Shown here: piece by piece, positions 45,167 to 52,954 of the stretch
Numbering within the stretch: position 1 is the first letter of the stretch
How the letters are laid out: each line of letters starts with the position of its first letter
Source of the DNA: Halarchaeum grantii
GTDB taxonomy: Archaea > Halobacteriota > Halobacteria > Halobacteriales > Halobacteriaceae
Assembly (NCBI RefSeq): GCF_014647455.2
Contig: NZ_BMPF01000005.1
Coordinates: 109,961-173,960 of the forward strand
DNA: 64,000 nucleotides
Direction of reading: 5' to 3'
The notes under the pieces: model-generated
Told to the model about the DNA's origin: nothing
Seen by the model: only the letters and a program-made list of their open reading frames with translations
The model's database searches: none
Made by a program: the position numbers and the translations under genes

Positions 45167-45562
45167 GGGCGTCGAGAACACTTACAACGCGGGGGGTGTG
45201 GCCGTCCACGCACCCGCTCGACTGCCGCCTGTCTCCGTCTCCCACGGGCATCATTTCCCGGCCGATATAGACGGTGACGAGACCGGATACACTTACAACG
45301 TGGGGGGTGTGGGTGTGTGGTCGGTGCCGCCTCCGCGCGCCGATTTGCGTCCGTGCCGTTCTCGGCGAAGCGCTCGGCCGGCAGTCAACACGCGGTGACC
45401 GGCGAGGATACACTTACAATCCGGGGGGTGGTCGCGTTCGACCGGTCGATTCAGCGCCCCTGCCGGTTGCTGCTCCGGCGTATCACTTCGCGAGCGTGCG
45501 AAAGCTCGCGAGCACGCGCTCGGTATGTCCGCGAACGCGTGCGGTCCCGTTCTTCGACCGCC
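45167..45562. repeat. Three direct origin recognition boxes downstream of orc1
   Basis: Boxes at 45177-45200, 45288-45311 and 45409-45432, all plus strand, 111 and 121 bases apart, each beginning ACACTTACAA and followed by six Gs. No gene is present in this 396-base gap. The three could be titration or accessory initiator sites. Confidence 0.85.
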
Positions 45563-46885
45563 TCAGTCGTCGCTCTCCGCGACCGCCGTTTCGGTCCGCG
45601 CCGTCGCGCGCGGCGGCGCGTGGAGCGCGAACGCGGCGAGGCCGGCGATGACCGCGAGTGCGCCACCGAGGAGGAACGTCCGGTCCCACCCCATCGAGGA
45701 GACGAGGAGGCCCGTAACGGTACCGCCGAGGACGCCGCCCCACGTCTTTCCAGAGTAGAGGAGCGCGTAGTTCGCCGAGGAGTGCTTCGTGCCGTAGTAG
45801 TCCGCGACGAGCATCGGGAAGAGCGTGTACTTCGGGCTCCAGAAGAACGTCGCGACGACGACGGCGGCGACGAACACTCCCGCGATCCCCTGTATCCCGA
45901 AGTAGACGACGGCGAACAGTCCCAGACCGCACAGGAGGAAGGACAGCGCGGTCATCCGCATCGGCTCGAAGCGGTCGGCGGCCTCCCCGAGGACGAGGCG
46001 CCCGATCGCGCTCGAGAGCGGGAGAAGCGTCGCGGCGAGCGTCGCAATCACGGGTGCGAGGTCGTGATAGACCGCGTAGTCGACGATTTTCTCCGTCAGC
46101 ATCAACCCCGACCCCGAGACGGCGACGAACATCGCGTACAGCAGCCAGAACTGCCACGTCCGCAGCATCTCCCGCCACGTGTACTGCTTGCGACGCGCGC
46201 TCGCGCCCGCACTCTCGGCGCCCGCTTCGTTCGACGCCTCCGCCGTGCCGTCGTCCGAGTCGTCGCGCCAGCCAGCGGGCGGATCTCGGATGACGAGTGC
46301 ACCGACGAGCACGACGACGAAGATGAGGATGCCGACGTTCCGCAGGAGCGAGACGTACGCACCATCGGGAACCGTCGGTCCGGTGTTCGCGCGGACGTAC
46401 GGGACGAGCGCGGCGGGACCGGCGGCGAACGCCATCGTTCCGACGCCGGTCGTGAGCCCGCGCCGGTCCGGGAACCACTTGAGCGCGGTGTTGACGGCGA
46501 CCGTGTAGACGATGCCGACGCCGAACGCGCCGAGCGAGTAGACGAGGTAGACCTGCCAGACGGTCGTCGCGTAGCCGAGCGCGACGTACCCGCCGCCGGC
46601 GAGCACCGCCGCGAGCGCGCAGACCCCGCGCGGGCCGTGGCGGTCCCGCCACCATCCCACCGGGAACTGCGAGCACGCTTGCACGGCGACGAACAGCGTG
46701 AACACCGTCGAGAGCGCCGCCGCTTCGATGCCGAGGTGTCGTGCGACCGGCGAACGCAGGCTCGACCAGACGTACTGGTACGGGCCGACGACCGCCATCA
46801 TCGCGGCGGCCGCCGCGATGAGCCACCACCGCGAGAACCCCAAGACGTCCTTCGCGCGCGCGGCGTGATCCGTCTCGGTACTCAT
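45563..46885 (-). CDS. MFS transporter, oxalate/formate-antiporter (OFA) type
   Basis: A 440-residue, 12-helix major facilitator. Signatures are GWWRDRHGPRG between helices 2 and 3, GIVYTVAVNTALKWFPDRRGLTTG (OFA-type helix 4-5 loop), a central acidic loop with Tat-free DDSDDGTAEASNEAG, and GEAADRFEP between helices 8 and 9. The RG.TG segment and overall pattern match OFA carriers of monocarboxylates more than NarK nitrate carriers, which have nitrate-signature Gly-rich helices not seen here. ATG 46885 was chosen. It is convergent with the orc1 side boxes. Confidence 0.8.
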   Translation of the reverse strand: MSTETDHAARAKDVLGFSRWWLIAAAAAMMAVVGPYQYVWSSLRSPVARHLGIEAAALSTVFTLFVAVQACSQFPVGWWRDRHGPRGVCALAAVLAGGGYVALGYATTVWQVYLVYSLGAFGVGIVYTVAVNTALKWFPDRRGLTTGVGTMAFAAGPAALVPYVRANTGPTVPDGAYVSLLRNVGILIFVVVLVGALVIRDPPAGWRDDSDDGTAEASNEAGAESAGASARRKQYTWREMLRTWQFWLLYAMFVAVSGSGLMLTEKIVDYAVYHDLAPVIATLAATLLPLSSAIGRLVLGEAADRFEPMRMTALSFLLCGLGLFAVVYFGIQGIAGVFVAAVVVATFFWSPKYTLFPMLVADYYGTKHSSANYALLYSGKTWGGVLGGTVTGLLVSSMGWDRTFLLGGALAVIAGLAAFALHAPPRATARTETAVAESDD

Positions 46886-46981
46886 GCGGCCTCCATAGGT
46901 GTTCCCGGACGGGTCGCCCCATAAATTCCTCGCACCCGCGCCCTCACAGCGACACACCTCGGTGTGGCGATTACTCCTCGC

Positions 46982-47479
46982 TTACTCCGCGTCGAGGTCG
47001 TACCCCCACTCGCGGAGGACGTCCGCGATGAGCTCGGGGTTGCGCTGGGCGACGACCATCGCGGCCTCGCGGTAGTCGGACTTGTAGACGGTTTCGCCGA
47101 GCGCGTCCTCGAGCGTGTCCTGGAGGTCCTCCTCGCCCGCGATGACGTCCTCCCGGAGGAAGTACGGCACCTGCTCGCGGCCCTCGTTCACCTTGTTTCG
47201 CCGGAGCTTGTAGGGGATCGAACTCATCGAGGGACGGTCGTCGCTCCCCTCGGCTTCCGCTGCGGCGTCACTCGATGTGTCGCTCGCCGCGCTTGCGTCG
47301 CCGCCCGCGTCCGTTTCCGTGCCGGCCGCGTTCTCGGCGCCTCCCGCCGCCGCCGGTTCGCCCGCGTCGCTCGCGGCGTCGGCCACGGATTCCTCGACCT
47401 CCTCGCCGTCCGAGCCCTCGACATCGGCATCCTCCGCGTCGTCAAGGCCGGAGTCCCGCGATCCCGATTTGAGGCCCAT
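46982..47479 (-). CDS. Putative ParA partner (centromere-binding adaptor)
   Basis: A 165-residue protein. The first 85 residues are disordered, acidic and Ala/Gly/Ser rich. The C-terminal 80 residues are folded: PSMSSIPYKLRRNKVNEGREQVPYFLREDV then two helices ending LREWGYDLDAE. The basic KLRRNK next to a beta-prone REQVPYFL is compatible with a small DNA-binding unit, but there is no ParB/Spo0J signature. The start codon overlaps the parA stop (TAATG). By position it is the ParB/SegB-equivalent and probably binds the repeats upstream of parA. Confidence 0.65.
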   Translation of the reverse strand: MGLKSGSRDSGLDDAEDADVEGSDGEEVEESVADAASDAGEPAAAGGAENAAGTETDAGGDASAASDTSSDAAAEAEGSDDRPSMSSIPYKLRRNKVNEGREQVPYFLREDVIAGEEDLQDTLEDALGETVYKSDYREAAMVVAQRNPELIADVLREWGYDLDAE

Positions 47480-48348
47480 TACGCCGACACCTCCGGCGTG
47501 TCGAGTCCCGCTTCGGCCTCGAGGAACGCGGCGAGCTCCTCGAACTGCTCGAGCGTCTCAAGCTCGTAGTCGCGCTCACGCGAGCGGTGCGCCTCGATAT
47601 AGCGATATGGACTACATTGCTGTCGCCAACAGCCCTCCATCAGCGACCCGCGCTCGCCGATGACGACCGGCACCGGGAAGCCGCTCTCCCGGAGCTCGCC
47701 GAGGATTTCGCGCTGGTCGCGCGTGTCCCGATAGCCGATGGGGAGGACGGCGAGGACGCCGACGTCGATGCCGATGTTCTCCTCGAGGCCGTCCACGAGG
47801 TCGTCGAGGCCCTCGATGGACTCCTGGCCCTTCGCCGTCGCCTCGAAGGGGATGACGACGTTCCGCACGGCGACGAGCGCGTTGTAGAGGATGGGGCCCG
47901 CCTTCCCGGCGGTGTCGACGACGACGACGTCGTACGCCTCGCGGACGTCCGCGTCGCGGAGTACGCGGTGGAGCTGGTGGTACATGCTGTAGGACTCCCC
48001 GAGGCGGTCGGCCTGCTGTTTCTCGCTCAGGAGGAACTCGTGGAGGTCCTCGAGCATGTTGTGCGAGGGGACGAGGTCGACGCCGGCCTCGACCTCGTGC
48101 GTGAGGTCGTGGAAGTCACCCTTCGGTCGGCCGACGAGGTGGCGGACGAGGTTGTCGACCTCGGGGTCGCCCCGGTCGTAGTCCGGTCCGAAGAAGTAGG
48201 TCAGACTCCCGTTCTGTGTGTCCATGTCGATGGCGAGGACGTCGTGGCCGTTGCGCGCGTGGCTGACCGCGAGCGTCGCCGCAGTCGTCGTCTTCCCGAC
48301 GCCGCCGGCCTCCGACACGGGGGTGTAAGTCAGCATATAGCGTCTCAT
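47479..48348 (-). CDS. parA: ParA-family partition ATPase
   Basis: A 289-residue deviant Walker ATPase. The P-loop EAGGVGKTTTAATLA has the signature first Lys replaced by Gly-Gly context (family form GGVGKT), switch I/II regions are DMDTQNGSLTYFFG and VVVVDTAGKAGP, and PFEATAKGQESIEGL matches the ParA/SIMIBI fold. It moves plasmid DNA over the nucleoid with its partner. ATG 48348 or 48336 (MLTYTPVSEAGG) could start. A/T-rich phased repeats lie 34-85 bases upstream, overlapping the promoter, so autoregulation is likely. Confidence 0.88.
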   Translation of the reverse strand: MRRYMLTYTPVSEAGGVGKTTTAATLAVSHARNGHDVLAIDMDTQNGSLTYFFGPDYDRGDPEVDNLVRHLVGRPKGDFHDLTHEVEAGVDLVPSHNMLEDLHEFLLSEKQQADRLGESYSMYHQLHRVLRDADVREAYDVVVVDTAGKAGPILYNALVAVRNVVIPFEATAKGQESIEGLDDLVDGLEENIGIDVGVLAVLPIGYRDTRDQREILGELRESGFPVPVVIGERGSLMEGCWRQQCSPYRYIEAHRSRERDYELETLEQFEELAAFLEAEAGLDTPEVSA

Positions 48349-48381
48349 TGTGGTCCTCGAATATAAAACTAAGTCAGACAG

Positions 48382-48433
48382 TATAGTTATAGATTATAGC
48401 TATACGATATAGTTCGGTAGTATAGTTATTTGC
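48382..48433 (+). repeat. Phased iteron array C at the parA promoter (four 13-bp units)
   Basis: Units TATAGTTATAGAT, TATAGCTATACGA, TATAGTTCGGTAG and TATAGTTATTTGC start at 48382, 48395, 48408 and 48421, exactly 13 apart without gaps. The position just before parA suits a centromere that also represses the operon. Confidence 0.85.
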
Positions 48434-48605
48434 GGTCCAGGTGATATCTCCGATAGCCTGTGCGAGTCCGTCTACCTCCAGATCCCCGGACTACGGCGTT
48501 TTCCTCCTCTATCGGTGGACTAGGCGCCTCCGGCACCAATCCGGCACGATCTCCACGGGTGGTATCCGAGCCGATACCCAATAGTGGATAAGTACACGTT
48601 TCCAC

Positions 48606-48644
48606 TATAGGTATATGGTATAGGTAGATAGTATAGCTATATCA
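48606..48644 (+). repeat. Phased iteron array D (three 13-bp units)
   Basis: TATAGGTATATGG, TATAGGTAGATAG and TATAGCTATATCA start at 48606, 48619 and 48632. Two degenerate units (48580, 48593) may extend it upstream in the same phase. Confidence 0.8.
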
Positions 48645-48916
48645 TCTGGGGCCTGCCTCAACTCGTCCCGCTTCGATCGCCCCCGCGCCTCTTAGTAGCC
48701 ACCTTCACCAGCTATTTGCTATATCTGAACTCTATGACTATCCCTCAATCTATATTTTCCACCTATTGAATACCTCTACATCGCACGCGTTCGTCCGCGA
48801 GCTCGACGGCTTGGCCGGCCCCGGCGTACTTAGGCGATAGGTGTGCCCCCAATCTCGCCACCGACGAGTATCGAATGACCGGCGTCGACGACCACCACCT
48901 CGTCGAGATAGAGCGC

Positions 48917-50176
48917 TCAGAGATACTCGCCGAAGATGTCGGCGAACTCCTTTTGGACGAGGTCACGCATGGCGTCGGCGCGGGCCTGCCGGCGCGTCCG
49001 TTCATCGAGATAGTTGCGCTCCGACACCGATGCGTCCCGCGACCCCTGTGCGGCCGCGACGGCGGCCGTGCCAGCCTCAATATTCGGGCGCTGCTGGCGG
49101 TAGAGACGGTACCACGTCCGACGTCCCATCTTCGGGAGGGGGTGGCCGCCGTCGATGGTGACGCCGGCGCGCTCGCCGAGGTCGCGGAGCCAGCGCCGCG
49201 CTGTCTGCGTGGAAATCGGCCGTCCTGGGGACTGACCGGGGAGGAGGTAGCCCGTCCACGCCGAGTCCTCGGCGAGCCGATCAATGCGTTCTTCGATAGC
49301 GCCGACGCCGACGAGGAGTTCGACCGTGTTGCGCGTCCGGCGGGAGTTCTTGCGCTGGCCCGCCTCGAAGGCGATGTAGGGAACGTCGCCCTCGTCGGGG
49401 TCGAGTTCGAGTTGGTCGACGTGTAACTCGCAGGCCTCCACCGGACGTAATCCCCAGCCGGCGAGCGCCAACAGCAGAAAGCGTTCCTCCTCGTTCGCGA
49501 CATCGAGGAGCGCCGTGAGGTCGTCTCGAGAGAGGGCGGGATGGTCGTAGATGGGGTCTTCGTCCCAGCCGAAGCGATTCAGCAGGTTCTCTGCGGGGTT
49601 GTAGAGCCCACGCCCCATCTCGACGAGGAACGTGTACCAGTTTTTGACGGCGGAGACGTACTTCTTCTTCGAGGCGAGCGTCCCGAGTTCGTCGTCGAGG
49701 ACGCGGAAGGTGTCGCGGACGCGCGCGATCTCGTCGGGCTTCGCCGTCTCGTCGAGCAGCGGCGAGAGGAGGTCGCTCGTCCCGTTCACCTCCCGGTAGG
49801 TCGTGACGTACGTCCGCAGACGCGAGCGTCGCGGGCCCACCGTCGTCGGCGCGCGGCCGCGGTCGCGTTCGAGCTCCTCCAGGTAGTCCTCCAGACCGCG
49901 CACCGTGGGGTCGTGGTCGAGACCCCATCCGTCGTCGTCCTCTTCGGGGTTCGGCGGGAGGCCGACTTCCTCGTAGAACTCGCCCGGCGAGAGATCGTAC
50001 TCGCGTCGGAGGCGTTCGACGAACCCTGAGTAGTTCTCCTTCAGCCACGCGTACGTCGGCGTCTCCCGCTCGGGATCGACGTCGACGGCCGGGTCGGCGC
50101 GGAGCGCGGGCGCGATCTCCTCGCGGTAGAACTCGGCGAACTCCTCGAGATCGTCGAAGCGAGCGTAATAGGGCAT
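48917..50176 (-). CDS. Tyrosine recombinase/integrase (XerC/D-like)
   Basis: A 419-residue site-specific recombinase. The N-terminal core-binding part is YLEELERDRGRAPTTVGPRRSRLRTY; the catalytic domain has the first Arg in LAGWGLRPVEACEL, a Lys-bearing beta hairpin (AGQRKNSRRTRN), a modified HxxR (HPLPKMGRRTWYRL), and the nucleophile Tyr in SVSERNYLDE. The second Arg seems displaced, so activity is likely but not certain. It probably resolves plasmid multimers or mediated integration. The start lies two bases after the HEPN gene stop, so the MNT, HEPN and recombinase genes may be one operon. Confidence 0.85.
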   Translation of the reverse strand: MPYYARFDDLEEFAEFYREEIAPALRADPAVDVDPERETPTYAWLKENYSGFVERLRREYDLSPGEFYEEVGLPPNPEEDDDGWGLDHDPTVRGLEDYLEELERDRGRAPTTVGPRRSRLRTYVTTYREVNGTSDLLSPLLDETAKPDEIARVRDTFRVLDDELGTLASKKKYVSAVKNWYTFLVEMGRGLYNPAENLLNRFGWDEDPIYDHPALSRDDLTALLDVANEEERFLLLALAGWGLRPVEACELHVDQLELDPDEGDVPYIAFEAGQRKNSRRTRNTVELLVGVGAIEERIDRLAEDSAWTGYLLPGQSPGRPISTQTARRWLRDLGERAGVTIDGGHPLPKMGRRTWYRLYRQQRPNIEAGTAAVAAAQGSRDASVSERNYLDERTRRQARADAMRDLVQKEFADIFGEYL

Positions 50177-50178
50177 CG

Positions 50179-50583
50179 CTAGTCGATGGACGGACAGAGG
50201 GACTCCATTTCAGAGACAAACTGGCGGGTCCGAGCGAGGAGGGCGTTGACGTTCTCATCGATTGTCCCATAACCGTAGTCGGCCTGCTGGCGGAGTTCTC
50301 CGAGGTCGTTCAGAAAGCGTCCATCTGTACGAGGTGCGTCACCCTCTCCGACGATCTCAGAGCCAAAGAGAGTGAGGACACCGCCGTGGGTCGTCGGCTC
50401 GAAGCCGCGGTCGTAGAGTGCGGCCTGCGCGGCGTGAAAGCAGGCATAGTACAGGCGGTTGATGATGACCGCGTCGGAAAGGTTCGCGTTCCGTGCACCT
50501 TCGGCGTCCGAAAGCGCTTGGCGTGCCTGTCTGAGTTGGTCCTCAACTGCAGCCATCCCGGGCGCGTCATCGTCGTCAGGCAT
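50179..50583 (-). CDS. HEPN-domain protein (partner of MNT nucleotidyltransferase)
   Basis: A 134-residue helical protein. INRLYYACFHAAQAALYDRG is the PF05168-type HEPN core, and LRQQADYGYG the C-terminal segment. The catalytic R-x4-H-x-Y motif of HepT-type RNases is not visible: the C-terminal Arg is followed by QQADY instead. So it may be a non-RNase HEPN or use another site. ATG 50583 overlaps the MNT stop by eight bases. MNT/HEPN pairs act as toxin-antitoxin systems, in which MNT adenylylates HEPN. Confidence 0.82.
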   Translation of the reverse strand: MPDDDDAPGMAAVEDQLRQARQALSDAEGARNANLSDAVIINRLYYACFHAAQAALYDRGFEPTTHGGVLTLFGSEIVGEGDAPRTDGRFLNDLGELRQQADYGYGTIDENVNALLARTRQFVSEMESLCPSID

Positions 50584-50968
50584 ACGCACGTCCCTCGTCG
50601 ACTACGTTGCGTACGAACGGGTTTCCCTCCTCACGATAGCGCTCGAACATCGATTCAGAGAGGATGTGGAGCTCAACGAGTGGTCCGCACTCGAGCATCA
50701 CGTCGTACGCGATATCTCGGAGGGAGTCGGTGACGGCTTCGTGATTCACGTCGTCGCGTAGGACGACGAGGACGTCGACGTCACTCGATCGACCGCTCGC
50801 CTCGCCACGAATGGTCGATCCGAAGACGTACAATTCGGCGAGGTCGTCGCCGTAGTCGGACCGCGCACGCTCGACGAACGTCATCGCCGCCGCCTCGTGG
50901 GCGCCGTCTGGGAGCGCTTCGTCCGCGGTCTTACTACTCATACGTCCGAATACACGCTCCGTCGTCAT
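50576..50968 (-). CDS. MNT-type nucleotidyltransferase (HEPN partner)
   Basis: A 130-residue minimal nucleotidyltransferase. VFGSTIRGEASGRSSDVDVLVVL contains the GS...SDxDxLV active-site pattern with two metal-binding Asp; a third acidic residue is in GPLVELHI. It would transfer AMP to the neighbouring HEPN protein as an antitoxin. First of the likely MNT-HEPN-recombinase operon. The start may be ATG 50968 or 50941 (MSSKTADEALP). Confidence 0.87.
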   Translation of the reverse strand: MTTERVFGRMSSKTADEALPDGAHEAAAMTFVERARSDYGDDLAELYVFGSTIRGEASGRSSDVDVLVVLRDDVNHEAVTDSLRDIAYDVMLECGPLVELHILSESMFERYREEGNPFVRNVVDEGRAYA

Positions 50969-51166
50969 TATCTTTCCCGATCAGCCGTTGATTACGGAGC
51001 AGACGGCTTGCTCGGTGGTGTGGCAGTTCTAAGGGCACGGTTCTGAGTGGATAGAGCGATACAGTCTATTTGCTTAGTATTTGTGGTGCGTTGATGTCAG
51101 GGTTGGACAACCAAACAACACAGAATAGTCTCCGAACAGGGAAGGGTTTCGATATACTCTATTTCG

Positions 51167-51526
51167 CTATATTGAATTTTGTAGCTCGGCGACGAGGGCA
51201 GCGACCGCTTCGTCAACAAGATCACTGTCGAGACGACCCTGCCAGAAGTCGATGTCCTCATGATCGATCGATTGGACGCCCCACGGAACGATCCGACTCT
51301 CATCGGGTGTCCCACCACGAAGCCAACTCGCTCCAGGGATGTCGATGAGGCCTTCCATCCAGAATTTAGACGTCAACGTGAGCGCGATATACTGGTCGCC
51401 GTGGAACGACGGTCCTCATGGTTCGAGAGGATGAGCCAAGGCCGAGCGTCTTCCTCAACCGTTGAAAGGGTCATCACCGTAGACGACGTCGCCCCGTTCG
51501 AAGATTGGTGTCTCTTCGTTGGTCAC
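51167..51526 (-). pseudogene. PemK/MazF-like toxin with two compensating frameshifts
   Basis: A GTG at 51526, overlapping the upstream stop (GTGA), gives MTNEETPIFERGDVVYGDDP and then a stop at 51455. In the +1 frame the family sequence continues as EEDARPWLILSNHED; near 51404-51412 it returns to the first frame with FHGDQYIALTLTSKFW and runs to 51167. Joined, these give an intact PemK-like protein of about 115 residues (GDVV..., PWLILSN, and a hydrophobic strand with LTLTSK). Two single-base shifts about 45 bases apart break it, so no full-length toxin is made unless both are sequencing errors. Confidence 0.7.
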
Positions 51527-51894
51527 TGTTCGTCCTCAACGCTCGGGTGTGGTTCTGTCGGTGCATGCTCACGCCAGGAGTCCTTGTCCTCCACACCCCG
51601 TTGTTCGTTGAACAGCGCCGTTGCTCGTTCGTACCCGCTGTAACTCTCGAGTCGCTCGGCGTCGTCGGTTATCGCCCAGTACGTCGCCTTGTGTTCGACC
51701 AAATCGCGGTCCTTCAACCGTGAAAGCGCAGTGCTGACTGCGCCCTCATCGACGTCGATTTGGGAGGCGATTTCGCGGGCCTTGAACGCACGATCCTCGT
51801 TGGCAGCGAGAAACCCGAGGACTTGGTCCGGGACCGAAAGATCCGCGAGTTCGTCCTCGCTCGTGTTCTCGAAGGTGTCTCGGTCGATGGACAT
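51523..51894 (-). CDS. Winged-helix DNA-binding protein, presumed antitoxin/regulator of the PemK-like gene
   Basis: A 123-residue acidic protein. A MarR-like winged helix spans residues about 22-80: VLGFLAANEDRAFKAREIASQIDVDEGAVSTALSRLKDRDLVEHK. The C-terminus (REHAPTEPHPSVEDEQ) is disordered. ATG 51894 is chosen over 51915 as the better-conserved-looking start. It is coupled to the PemK-like pseudogene and probably repressed or neutralised it; it remains intact although the toxin is broken. Confidence 0.75.
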   Translation of the reverse strand: MSIDRDTFENTSEDELADLSVPDQVLGFLAANEDRAFKAREIASQIDVDEGAVSTALSRLKDRDLVEHKATYWAITDDAERLESYSGYERATALFNEQRGVEDKDSWREHAPTEPHPSVEDEQ

Positions 51895-52045
51895 CGTTGA
51901 ATGGAGATACGTCATCCGCTGTAAAGAGTGTTAGGAGTGAAAATGGTGAAAACTCGGGGGAGAAATCGTTATTGACCACGACACGATTCGGGAATGCATT
52001 GAGAGGACCAGCCTCAACGACTATTTTCTCAGTCCGGACTTTGGA

Positions 52046-52954
52046 TTAGTTTCGCGTCGCCAGCCGCGCGATTGCGGCGCTGGTGACCATCTCGACGATG
52101 CCGAAGCAGACAGCGGGGAGCGCAGCAATCGCGGGGAAGCCCGCAGCGACGACGAGCGCGGCGGCGACGGCGAAATCGCGCATTCCGACGGCGAACGTCC
52201 CAGCGAGGCGTTCGGCGGGCGTTGCGTCCACAAGGCGTGCGACGCTCCACCCGAGGCCGTAGCCGAGGAGGTTCAGCGCGAACGCGCCGGTGACGACGAG
52301 TGCGAGGAGAGGAGTGACAGCACGGAGATGGGTGGCGTTCGCGGCGGCGACCCCGCCGATGATCAGGACGACCATCACGGACGCGATACTCGTGTAGTAG
52401 TCGTCGTAGCGCGCGACGACGCGCTCGTAGCGCGAGCGGGCGAGGATAGCGATAGCCATCGGGAGGACGACGGCGACGAGGAGTTCGGAGACGAGGCGCC
52501 CGCTGTCGACGTGGACTGTCCCATTGAGAAGCGCGGTGACGGAGGCAGGCGTGTAGAGGACGCTCACGGCGCCGATGGCGACGAGCGAGATAGAGGAAAG
52601 CGCGATATTGCCGTCGGCGAGCGCGGTCATCGTCGGGGAGACGAGCTCGGGCGTAACCGCGCCGAGGAGGACGAATCCTGCGGTGAGCGCGGGTGAGAGC
52701 CCGAGGAGGGCGGCGATGGTGAACGCGAGAACCGGCATCGCGAGGTGTGCGAGGAGGACGCCCGCGAGGACGCGTCGGTTGACCGCACGGACGTCTCCGA
52801 GTGAGAGGAGGAGCGAGGTGCTTCCGACCATCACGACGAGAATCGGTGTGGATGCCCGCGTCACCACACTCAGCTCTGGGACGAGGACACCGAGGAGGAC
52901 GGCGAGGATGACCCACCCGATGAGGTATTCGTTGATCAGGCGTGTCAAGCGCAC
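52046..52954 (-). CDS. BASS-family (bile acid:Na+ symporter-like) transporter
   Basis: A 302-residue protein with about nine or ten helices. LAHLAMPVLAFTIAALLGLSPALTAGFVLLGAVTPELVSPTMTALADGN (two adjoining segments) matches the BASS crossover region with PE/PT residues, and GTFAVGMRDFAVAAALV the second discontinuous helix. It would import an organic anion (sterol-like, pantoate or 2-keto-acid) with sodium. Typical haloarchaeal composition; a single gene between the toxin remnant and the conjugation cluster. Confidence 0.8.
   Translation of the reverse strand: MRLTRLINEYLIGWVILAVLLGVLVPELSVVTRASTPILVVMVGSTSLLLSLGDVRAVNRRVLAGVLLAHLAMPVLAFTIAALLGLSPALTAGFVLLGAVTPELVSPTMTALADGNIALSSISLVAIGAVSVLYTPASVTALLNGTVHVDSGRLVSELLVAVVLPMAIAILARSRYERVVARYDDYYTSIASVMVVLIIGGVAAANATHLRAVTPLLALVVTGAFALNLLGYGLGWSVARLVDATPAERLAGTFAVGMRDFAVAAALVVAAGFPAIAALPAVCFGIVEMVTSAAIARLATRN

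Larger units (their letters stand above)
48349..48916. other. A/T-rich partition region between parA and the recombinase
   Basis: A 568-base gap, the most A/T-rich block in the window. It holds arrays C (48382-48433) and D (48606-48644), a weaker reversed set of CTAT cores (48719, 48732; then 48750, 48763, 48776, again 13 apart), and an 8-bp inverted repeat ATAGTGGA/TCCACTAT (48581-48588 and 48601-48608). Bases 48781-48916 are GC-rich with no certain gene. Confidence 0.7.

Noticed and set aside
43266..45432. Repeated ACACTTACAA-G6 elements as a CRISPR array
   Set aside because: Spacing is irregular (tens to hundreds of bases, with a gene between), orientation is mixed, no Cas genes are near, and the design is that of origin boxes.
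45563..46885. MFS transporter as the nitrate carrier NarK
   Set aside because: The GIVYTVAVNTALKWFPDRRG-type segment fits OFA carriers, NarK nitrate signatures are not visible, and the gene is 36 kb from the nar operon.
47590..47615. GATATAGCGATATGG inside parA as another iteron
   Set aside because: It is within coding sequence, only partly matches the core, and lacks a second unit at 13 bases.
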